Origin: a bacterium (Candidatus Howlettbacteria) CG_4_10_14_0_8_um_filter_40_9
Lineage (GTDB): Bacteria; Patescibacteriota; CPR2; UBA1875; GCA-2785325
Reading direction: 5' to 3'
DNA length: 7,926 nucleotides
NCBI GenBank assembly: GCA_002785325.1
Contig: PFMH01000094.1
Location: 1 to 7,926 of the forward strand
The position numbers were made by a program, and so were the translations under genes. Position 1 is the stretch's first letter, and every line of letters begins with the position of its first letter. Below the pieces are notes generated by a model that was not told where the DNA came from, did not search any database, and saw only the letters and a list, made by a program, of their open reading frames with translations. Below, one piece after another: positions 1 through 4,626 of the stretch.

Positions 1-1
1 T

Positions 2-166
2 ATTAAGGAAAATAAAATGATTGGGGATTATGTTCAAGACTATGCCAAAAAGTATGATAGCAAAGAGTGGAAATATTTTACGGAAACTTTTCGTTTCAGA
101 GAGCCGTTCTTGAAAGAGAGCGCTCGCAATGTATTGTTGAGGTACTGTCTCAGAGACGAATACTAG
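2..166 (+). CDS. C-terminal end of an unidentified protein, probably frameshifted
   Basis: An open frame enters from the left edge and runs to a TAG at 164-166, giving about 54 residues. They are rich in charged and aromatic residues (DYAKKYDSKEWKYF, then RNVLLRYCLRDEY) and read like the helical end of a real protein. I do not recognise the family. The frame stops 49 bases short of rlmN, while the frame one base back continues with a protein-like tail (LDSPKDLEALAEIIKI) to a TAA at 211-213, two bases before the rlmN ATG. The simplest reading is one gene with a one-base deletion near 160-166, either real or a sequencing/assembly error. No Shine-Dalgarno or start can be judged because the gene begins outside the window. 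Confidence 0.5.
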   Translation: MKENKMIGDYVQDYAKKYDSKEWKYFTETFRFREPFLKESARNVLLRYCLRDEY

Positions 167-213
167 ATTCTCCGAAAGATCTCGAAGCTCTTGCCGAAAT
201 AATTAAGATATAA
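161..213 (+). other. Probable out-of-frame tail of the upstream gene
   Basis: In the frame one base back from the upstream CDS, the sequence reads ILDSPKDLEALAEIIKI and stops at TAA 211-213. The amphipathic composition and the 2-nt gap to the rlmN ATG at 216 are what a tightly packed operon partner would show. If a base were restored near 160-166, the joined protein would end here rather than at 166. This is inference from composition and spacing; no homolog was identified. Confidence 0.35.
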
Positions 214-215
214 CT

Positions 216-1226
216 ATGAATCTCGAGAATTTAGAAAAGATGGTGGCGGGGTTGCCAAATTTTAGAAAAACTCAAGCTTATGATGCTATATTCAAAAGCG
301 GGTACGATAGTTGGGAGAAAGCGACCAACTTTTCTTATTTATTGCGGAAAGCTTTCGAAGAAAAGATGCCGCTTAGTATAGATCACGAACTATTTCATTC
401 CAAAGACGGCAAAACCACGAGAGCTCTCATGAAGCTTTCGGATGGCAAACATATCGAAACGGTGCTCATAAGATCGGGCAAAAGAAACTCTGTCTGCGTC
501 TCCACTCAGCTCGGCTGTCCGATGGGCTGCGCTTTTTGCGCTTCTGGGAAAGACGGCTTTACTAGAAATCTTACCGTCTCCGAGATGGTTGAGCAGATAC
601 TGCTTTTTTCGCGCATCCTTAAAAAAGAAGATGAGAAGGTCAGTAATATAGTTTTTATGGGGATGGGGGAACCGTTTCTAAATTATAAAAATGTCATTGA
701 GACGATAAGATTTTTGAACAATAAAAGTACTCTCGGACTCGCCACAAGGAGATTCTCTATCTCTACTTCCGGCGTGCTTTCCGGTATCAAAAAGCTTTCT
801 ATGGAGGAGAACATGGAAGTCAATCTGGCGATCTCTCTGCACTCGGCGATCGATAAAAAAAGGGACACTATCATGCCGGTCAATAAAAAGTTCCCGCTTT
901 CTAAGCTGGCGGAGGCGCTTTCTGATTATTATGAAAAAACAAGCAGGAAGATCATGATCGAGTACGTGCTCATAAAAGATTTCAATATATCGGACGAGGA
1001 CGCGGTCGCGCTCCGAAAATTTATAAATGAATTGGACGCCGCCTATGTCGTAAATATCATTCCTTTGAACGAAACATCCTGCGGTTACGAAGCGCCGACG
1101 AGTTTTGAGATAGGAAAGTTCAAAAGCTATCTTGAGAAATATAAGATAAATTTCGTCCAACGGTTCTCTTCCGGAGGCGATATAAACGCCGCCTGCGGAC
1201 AACTGGTGCGGAGGGAAAAGGGGTAG
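216..1226 (+). CDS. rlmN: 23S rRNA (A2503-C2) / tRNA (A37-C2) methyltransferase RlmN
   Basis: RlmN uses radical SAM chemistry to methylate C2 of A2503 in 23S rRNA and A37 in some tRNAs, in the cytoplasm. The 336-residue protein is slightly short for the family but complete. The N-terminal small domain (about 1-50) has the FRKTQAYDAIF helix typical of RlmN. The radical-SAM cluster motif is CPMGCAFC, with Cys101, Cys105 and Cys108. Cys94, seven residues before it, and Cys327 in GGDINAACGQL match the pair that forms and resolves the methyl-Cys intermediate (Cys118/Cys355 in E. coli). Glu81 in HIETVLI fits the conserved glutamate. GMGEP (149-153) is the SAM-binding motif, and NLAISLHS and VNIIPLN are family signatures. 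The start is supported by full N-terminal homology, although the upstream sequence shows no clear Shine-Dalgarno; translation is probably coupled to the upstream gene. No strong terminator follows the TAG. Confidence 0.97.
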   Translation: MNLENLEKMVAGLPNFRKTQAYDAIFKSGYDSWEKATNFSYLLRKAFEEKMPLSIDHELFHSKDGKTTRALMKLSDGKHIETVLIRSGKRNSVCVSTQLGCPMGCAFCASGKDGFTRNLTVSEMVEQILLFSRILKKEDEKVSNIVFMGMGEPFLNYKNVIETIRFLNNKSTLGLATRRFSISTSGVLSGIKKLSMEENMEVNLAISLHSAIDKKRDTIMPVNKKFPLSKLAEALSDYYEKTSRKIMIEYVLIKDFNISDEDAVALRKFINELDAAYVVNIIPLNETSCGYEAPTSFEIGKFKSYLEKYKINFVQRFSSGGDINAACGQLVRREKG

Positions 1227-1335
1227 CGTAGCGTGGTTGTCTGGTCATCTTTGTATTAGCTTCAGGAACTCTCAAGATTATTTAAGCCCTCAATTCAAAT
1301 CAACATAAAATACTGTCTTAGCTTATCATAATTAG

Positions 1336-1363
1336 TTTAAAAACATTATATATCTGATACAAT
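1336..1363 (+). promoter_or_regulatory. Sigma-70-type promoter with extended -10
   Basis: TTTAAA at 1336-1341 (4 of 6 matches to TTGACA) is followed after 16 nt by TACAAT at 1358-1363, preceded by TG-A, an extended -10. Transcription would start near 1370, giving a leader of about 30 nt that contains AAGGAG at 1390-1395, five bases before the ATG at 1401. The rest of the 1227-1400 gap shows no other feature I can support. Confidence 0.55.
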
Positions 1364-1400
1364 ACAATCATTATAAATAAATTTTAAAAAAGGAGTATTT

Positions 1401-1928
1401 ATGAGTATGGAAACAGGACAAGGAGGAATGGGCGGAGAGATAAACAGCGTTGAAAACGGGGATACAGAATATGAAATGGCGGATATTGAAGCGTTGTCAC
1501 GTGGTTGGGCCAGGGGTCTTGAAGAGGCAAAGGCTGATCCTACTAAGTTAGATGGTGAATTTTGGGAACGTGGGTATATGCAGAAAGACGATATAAGAAC
1601 GATGATCGATGCTGGTATAGAACCTGAAGATCTTATCAGATACGGAGAAAGACAGACCGAAAATCACGAAAGCCTAGTACAATATACAGAAAAATTAGAG
1701 ACATTAACGAGACCACAGCTTCTACAGGCATACTTAAAAGAAAGTATAACAACAATCATCAGTGATCATCAAAGAAATAAGTTGTTTGATGATGATTATA
1801 AATTAGAACTCCACAAAGGACCAAAACAAATAATGCAAACACTTGAATATAGAGATGCTTCTATGAAGTATGAAGCCGCTCTGGAGAGACGTACATTAAT
1901 ATGGAATCAGCTTCGAGGTGAAAAATGA
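1401..1928 (+). CDS. Small acidic hypothetical protein
   Basis: I do not recognise this 175-residue protein. The start is well supported by AAGGAG five bases upstream; a second ATG two codons later is an alternative. The first 25 residues are Gly/Glu-rich and probably disordered. The rest is predominantly helical, with a segment DDIRTMIDAGIEPEDLIRYG (about 73-92) that resembles a helix-turn-helix-sized helical pair without a recognisable DNA-binding signature, and a charged C-terminal helix (YEAALERRTLIWNQLRGEK). No signal peptide, membrane segment or cysteine is present, so it is probably cytosolic. It has its own promoter and is separated from both neighbours, so context gives no function. 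The coding frame is credible because of the ribosome site, composition and clean TGA stop. Confidence 0.75.
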   Translation: MSMETGQGGMGGEINSVENGDTEYEMADIEALSRGWARGLEEAKADPTKLDGEFWERGYMQKDDIRTMIDAGIEPEDLIRYGERQTENHESLVQYTEKLETLTRPQLLQAYLKESITTIISDHQRNKLFDDDYKLELHKGPKQIMQTLEYRDASMKYEAALERRTLIWNQLRGEK

Positions 1929-1966
1929 GCTTCCTGAACTTAACGGAATAAAGGTCTTAAAATTCA

Positions 1967-2050
1967 GGTAGCCCCAAGGGGAATCTCACCCCACTCTCCC
2001 CGCTTGGCGGAGTAAACTCCAGCGAAGCGGTATCAGGGGCTCTCACCCCC
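1967..2050 (-). repeat. tRNA-Glu-derived element A
   Basis: Read on the minus strand, the element has four parts: a first hairpin with a TGAGAG loop (2050-2036); TGATA; a variable hairpin whose stem CCGCTT/AAGCGG encloses GGAG-TTTA-CTCC (2030-2000); and a T-arm-like GGGG-TGAGATT-CCCC, ending in TTGGGGCTACC. The last 24 bases are identical to those of element C and match the 3' end of the nearby tRNA-Glu at 22 of 24 positions. AGCCCC at 2041-2036 can pair with the terminal GGGGCT (1975-1970), making an acceptor-like helix. It lies directly after the gene ending at 1928 and upstream of the GH15 gene, opposite in orientation to both. Function unknown. Confidence 0.8.
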
Positions 2051-2064
2051 AGAGATTACAAAAT

Positions 2065-2086
2065 AAAAAAATCGACATTTAGCCGA
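2065..2086 (-). terminator. Probable minus-strand intrinsic terminator before element A
   Basis: On the minus strand TCGGC-TAAAT-GTCGA forms a 5-bp stem (one G-U pair) and is followed at once by seven T (2071-2065). A CTACCA-like sequence lies about ten bases before it (2097-2102), the same order seen for tRNA-Glu and element C with their terminators. What transcript it would end is not clear. Confidence 0.5.
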
Positions 2087-2096
2087 GTTTCTATTT

Positions 2097-2142
2097 TGGT
2101 AGTAACTCACATAACTTTGAATTGGAATATCTTACTGCGTCA
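2097..2142 (-). other. Possible degenerate tRNA-3'-end element within an otherwise featureless spacer
   Basis: Minus-strand reading gives GTAAGATATTCC, then about 15 bases, then GTGAGTTACTACCA. This resembles the GGTGAGATTCC...CTACCA arrangement of the other elements, with an insertion as in element B. The resemblance is weak and rests mainly on its position before a terminator. The remaining part of the gap up to the GH15 promoter (about 2143-2259) is AT-rich and I see no gene or site in it. Confidence 0.2.
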
Positions 2143-2259
2143 GCTACAGGATATCAGTATGACTTTCTAGTATTGGATGTAAAATTACAAATCTTTATTC
2201 TTCCAAACTTAAATCTCTGAGCGTAAACTCGGGGATATTTATAGAAAATAAAATTTATA

Positions 2260-2268
2260 TGTTAGAAT
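2260..2268 (+). promoter_or_regulatory. Extended -10 promoter, probably leaderless
   Basis: TG-T-TAGAAT ends seven bases before the ATG at 2276. Transcription would therefore begin at or next to the A of the start codon, and there is no Shine-Dalgarno in the intervening bases. No good -35 is visible at 16-18 nt, as expected where an extended -10 compensates. Confidence 0.5.
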
Positions 2269-2275
2269 TTTAAGT

Positions 2276-3349
2276 ATGAATAATAAAATCAATCACTTAT
2301 TAGAAATAAGTAAAAAGGTTTTGCAGGATAGCTCTCTAGAAAACGGGGCTATAGTGGCCGCAAATACTGACAATAACTACTATCCCAAAAACGTTGTGGA
2401 CTATCGCTATGTATGGCCGAGAGATGCGGCCTTTACTATATACTCAGCAAATCTACTTGGCCTTTATGATATCCAAAAGTCTTTTATAAAATGGTTGCTT
2501 GAAAGAGCAGAGGGATTTTCAGAAATGGGGATACTCTACCAGCGCTATGCGACTAACGGTGCTAGAGCTCAAAGGATGGGAGATCAATATCAGCCAGATC
2601 AAGCTGGCGCTCTTTTGTGGGCCCTTACAGAAAATGATAATAAAACTGGTAAGGATTATAGAAAAACCGTTCAACTTCTTGCTGACGGTCTGTGCAAAAA
2701 TTGGAGAGGAACTCATTTTGATATCCAAACACATGATCTATGGGAGGAGACAAGCATTCTTCCTAATAAAGATAACAATCTCACTTATTCCTTGGCCGCG
2801 AGTGCTTATGGGTTGCGAAATGCTTATGTAATATTGGAGGAAAAGAAATGGTTAAGGGCAAGCAAGGAAATGGTGGCAAGCATAAAAAATACTAGACTAG
2901 ACTATTATCCGAAAATTATTGATAAGGCAGTGGATACCGGGATAGATGCTAGTGGTATTGGGCTTGTTTGGCCGTTTCAATCCTTTGAGATAGATGAAAA
3001 ACTTTTAAATTCCTTGAAGTTAGTAGAAAAAAAACTGCTGACACAAGAGGGCGTGCATAGGTATGTGGGCGATGAATATGATGGAATGTTAGAGCATATG
3101 GAGTTTGTAGATGAGGGTGCTGGTGGTTGGCCCCTTTTAACATTTTGGTATATTATAGGGCTTTCAAAAATTGGAAGGGAAAAAGAAGCAGATGAACTAT
3201 TTAAAAAATATATAAATAATTTTAAGGATTATATCCCAGAACAGGTTTTTGATAATAAAGACCAGATATCTGTATCGCCTCTAGTATGGAGTCATGCTAT
3301 GTTTGTCATAGCATGCAAAGAATTGGGATATTTAAACTCTATTAAATAA
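2276..3349 (+). CDS. GH15 family glucoamylase-type glycoside hydrolase
   Basis: The protein (357 residues) has the hallmarks of the GH15 (alpha/alpha)6-barrel, which cleaves alpha-linked glucose from chain ends or from small glucosides by inversion. YRYVWPRDA (43-51) holds the substrate-binding Trp-Pro-Arg-Asp. QPDQAGALLWAL (106-117) is a conserved barrel segment. DLWEE (154-158) carries the general acid, probably Glu157. GGWPLLTFW (283-291) is typical, PEQV (321-324) carries the general base, probably Glu322, and PLVWSHAMF (335-343) follows it. There is no signal peptide, so it should be cytoplasmic, and it lacks the N-terminal beta-sandwich domain of longer bacterial and archaeal members. 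A role in turning over storage or scavenged glucan, or a trehalase-like specificity, is possible; substrate cannot be read from sequence. The gene is transcribed alone and lies between tRNA-derived elements A and B. Confidence 0.9.
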   Translation: MNNKINHLLEISKKVLQDSSLENGAIVAANTDNNYYPKNVVDYRYVWPRDAAFTIYSANLLGLYDIQKSFIKWLLERAEGFSEMGILYQRYATNGARAQRMGDQYQPDQAGALLWALTENDNKTGKDYRKTVQLLADGLCKNWRGTHFDIQTHDLWEETSILPNKDNNLTYSLAASAYGLRNAYVILEEKKWLRASKEMVASIKNTRLDYYPKIIDKAVDTGIDASGIGLVWPFQSFEIDEKLLNSLKLVEKKLLTQEGVHRYVGDEYDGMLEHMEFVDEGAGGWPLLTFWYIIGLSKIGREKEADELFKKYINNFKDYIPEQVFDNKDQISVSPLVWSHAMFVIACKELGYLNSIK

Positions 3350-3377
3350 ACAGGATATCTAAAGACATAAGAATTTA

Positions 3378-3533
3378 GTAGCCCCGAGGGTCCTCCTTTG
3401 CTTTCAGTTACGGACGGATAAAGAATCTCACCGCTATCATATGCCGGATATGAGTATCTTTTTGTAAATTATTTGTTTATCGGGTACTTCTTCTGCTTTA
3501 GTATATTCTATCAATTCAGGGGTTCTCATCCCC
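3378..3533 (-). repeat. tRNA-Glu-derived element B (expanded)
   Basis: The minus strand begins with GGGG-ATGAGAA-CCCC-TGA (3533-3516), the same first hairpin as elements A and C. It contains GGTGAGATTC (3433-3424) and ends CTCGGGGCTAC (3388-3378). The interior is longer than in A and C: about 80 bases between the two TGAGA motifs, and about 35 bases inserted between GGTGAGATTC and the acceptor-like end. The CCA is not preserved. It follows the GH15 stop on the opposite strand. It is best read as a diverged or expanded member of the same family. Confidence 0.65.
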
Positions 3534-3545
3534 GTTGGGACAAAG

Positions 3546-3570
3546 AAAAAACACCACCATGCGGTGATGT
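3546..3570 (-). terminator. Minus-strand intrinsic terminator between elements C and B
   Basis: The minus-strand stem ACATCACCGCATGGTGGTGT forms eight-plus pairs with one mismatch and a 4-nt loop, followed by six T (3551-3546). It lies eight bases beyond the CCA-like end of element C, the same spacing logic as the tRNA-Glu terminator. Confidence 0.75.
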
Positions 3571-3577
3571 ATTTTCA

Positions 3578-3644
3578 TGGTAGCCCCAAGGGGAATCTCA
3601 CCGCGTTGCCCGAAGGCAAAACGGGATCAGGGATTCTCATCCCC
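3578..3644 (-). repeat. tRNA-Glu-derived element C (compact, CCA retained)
   Basis: On the minus strand it starts GGGA-TGAGAA-TCCC-TGAT. It continues with a 10-position stem from CCG to CGG (3624-3601) closed by a cTTCGg tetraloop with one mismatch, then GGTGAGATTCCCCTTGGGG and CTACCA (to 3578). It is 67 nt long. It lies just past the terminator of tRNA-Glu and is followed by its own terminator. The 24 bases before the final A are identical to those of element A although the variable hairpin is unrelated in sequence. That suggests the arms are the constant part and the middle hairpin the variable part. Confidence 0.8.
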
Positions 3645-3658
3645 AGGAGCTAGTAAAC

Positions 3659-3682
3659 AAAAAATCACCCTAATAGGTGATT
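3659..3682 (-). terminator. Intrinsic terminator of tRNA-Glu
   Basis: The minus-strand stem ATCACC-TATTAG-GGTGAT (3681-3664) runs directly into six T (3664-3659). It starts about 12 bases after the CCA of tRNA-Glu, so it should end the tRNA transcript. Confidence 0.85.
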
Positions 3683-3693
3683 GTTTGATTTAC

Positions 3694-3768
3694 TGGTAGC
3701 CCCAAGGGGAATCGAACCCCTGTTTCCAGGATGAAAACCTGATGTCCTAACCTCTAGACGATGGGGCC
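3694..3768 (-). tRNA. tRNA-Glu (anticodon UUC), CCA encoded
   Basis: The minus strand folds as a complete cloverleaf. The acceptor is GGCCCCA with TGGGGCT (the first pair is a G-U wobble) and discriminator A. The D arm is GTCT-AGAGGTTA-GGAC. The anticodon arm is CAGG-TTTTCAT-CCTG with TTC at 34-36, and the T arm is AGGGG-TTCGATT-CCCCT. CCA is encoded at 3696-3694. The TTC anticodon reads both GAA and GAG and so identifies tRNA-Glu. It is divergently oriented from the DsbA-type gene and has its own promoter and terminator. Its 3' 22 bases before the A are the parent-like sequence of elements A and C. Confidence 0.96.
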
Positions 3769-3772
3769 GGGT

Positions 3773-3799
3773 CAATTAACAATTAACAATTAACAATTA
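3773..3799. repeat. Heptanucleotide tandem repeat (CAATTAA, 3.9 copies)
   Basis: Three full copies and one six-base partial copy of CAATTAA lie four bases upstream of the tRNA-Glu 5' end. They are inside what would be the transcribed leader given the promoter at 3818-3846, which the tRNA 5' processing enzyme would remove. The purity of the copies suggests slippage-type expansion. Confidence 0.9.
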
Positions 3800-3817
3800 G
3801 AATATTTCAACTAAAAA

Positions 3818-3846
3818 AGTATAGCATTTTTAGGGCTTATTTACAA
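3818..3846 (-). promoter_or_regulatory. tRNA-Glu promoter
   Basis: On the minus strand TTGTAA (3846-3841), 17 nt and TATACT (3823-3818) form a near-consensus promoter, with TG-C directly before the -10 making it extended. The start would be near 3811, about 43 nt before the tRNA. The rest of the 3350-3936 gap outside the listed elements is AT-rich and holds nothing more that I can support. Confidence 0.7.
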
Positions 3847-3901
3847 GAGTCAGCTGTGACGAATATTTAACTAAATGATCGGTAATCTATAAAGTTTAGT
3901 C

Positions 3902-3930
3902 TTGTCATTGTCCTAAAAATTCTATAGAAT
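3902..3930 (+). promoter_or_regulatory. Promoter of the DsbA-type gene, probably leaderless
   Basis: TTGTCA (3902-3907), 17 nt and TAGAAT (3925-3930) each match the consensus at five of six positions. Only six bases, ACTCCC, separate the -10 from the ATG at 3937, so the transcript should start at the start codon and has no room for a Shine-Dalgarno. Confidence 0.7.
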
Positions 3931-3936
3931 ACTCCC

Positions 3937-4569
3937 ATGAATAAAAACAGCGTCATTGCAGGGCTGGTAGTCATAGCCACGATAGCGGTCGGGGTTCTGC
4001 TCTCTTTTTCTAGCGACTCGGGAAAGAAAAATACAAGCAGTAATACCGATACAAAAGCCGAGCTTATTCGAGAAGGCGCATACTACAAGGGGAAAAAGGA
4101 CGCGAAAGTAGTGATAGTCGAGTTCTCGGATTTTCAATGTCCCGCTTGTAAGATAGCAGAAACAGGGGTAAAACAGGCTTTAGAAAATTACGGTGACAAA
4201 GTCGTTCTCTACTACCGCCACTTCCCTTTGGTGCAGCATCCTTTTTCGACAGATGCAGCAAAAGCTGCCGAGTCGGCGGGAAAACAGGGGAAGTTCTGGG
4301 AGATGCATGATGCTATTTTCGAAAACCAATCTTCTCTATCAAAGGATATCTTTGACAAATTTGCAAGCGAGCTTGGTCTGGATATGACGAAGTACGAGGT
4401 GGATGTTGCGAGTGAAGATGTAGTTGCGATAATAAAAAAGGACACCTCTGATGCCCAAGGACAAGGGGTGAAGTCGACACCGACATTCTTTATAAATGGT
4501 GAAAAAGTTGAGGGATCGCTGGGCTTTGATGACTGGAAAGCGAAGATTGATGCTAAGCTGTCAGAATAA
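3937..4569 (+). CDS. Membrane-anchored DsbA-family thiol-disulfide oxidoreductase
   Basis: This 210-residue protein has an N-terminal membrane anchor or signal segment (about 6-24, VIAGLVVIATIAVGVLLSF). A Ser/Thr/Lys-rich linker (25-45) leads into a thioredoxin-fold DsbA-like domain. The active site is CPAC (Cys68, Cys71) in EFSDFQCPACK, the form usual in the DsbA/thioredoxin_4 group. The helical insertion includes YYRHFPL and WEMHDAIFENQ. The cis-proline loop is STPTFFING (Thr181-Pro182). The C-terminal helix closes the fold. It probably makes or rearranges disulfides in proteins outside the cytoplasmic membrane. No dedicated DsbB/VKOR partner is visible in the window; the next gene encodes an unrelated membrane protein. 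The start at 3937 is favoured because it yields the full anchor and sits at the predicted transcription start. Confidence 0.92.
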   Translation: MNKNSVIAGLVVIATIAVGVLLSFSSDSGKKNTSSNTDTKAELIREGAYYKGKKDAKVVIVEFSDFQCPACKIAETGVKQALENYGDKVVLYYRHFPLVQHPFSTDAAKAAESAGKQGKFWEMHDAIFENQSSLSKDIFDKFASELGLDMTKYEVDVASEDVVAIIKKDTSDAQGQGVKSTPTFFINGEKVEGSLGFDDWKAKIDAKLSE

Positions 4570-4626
4570 GCTTTTAAATTTGAAAAGATTTAGAAAATTT
4601 AATTTATATTATGTAGAGAAAATACT

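Noticed and set aside
678..1202. 174-codon open frame on the minus strand
   Set aside because: It lies wholly inside rlmN in antisense. The rlmN reading has all catalytic motifs, while the antisense product is an unlikely Arg/Phe/Ile-rich string.
1967..2050. Reading elements A-C as truncated tRNA pseudogenes
   Set aside because: Independent decay would not give the same two T-loop changes and the same added 5' hairpin in all copies, nor identical 24-base ends in A and C.
2499..2831. 110-codon plus-strand frame
   Set aside because: It overlaps the GH15 gene in another frame, across the conserved QPDQAG and DLWEE motifs; it is a shadow.
3438..3465. Plus-strand terminator for GH15 (CATAT...ATATG and GATA...TATC before TTTTT)
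   Set aside because: The stems have four or five weak pairs and overlap one another. They lie inside element B and are about 90 bases past the stop codon, so support is insufficient.
1967..3714. Integrated mobile element with att sites at tRNA-Glu
   Set aside because: No integrase, recombinase or transposase can be read in or near the interval, and the repeat copies differ from a clean att duplication. It is kept only as a lower-interest possibility.
3773..3799. Possible CRISPR-like or iteron array
   Set aside because: The units are seven bases with no spacers and only four copies, so it is a simple tandem repeat; no replication gene or DnaA-box cluster accompanies it.
4570..4626. Terminator after the DsbA-type gene (CTTTT...AAAAG)
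   Set aside because: The stem is only five A-T-rich pairs with a 7-nt loop and no following T run. It is too weak to call, and co-transcription with the next gene remains likely.
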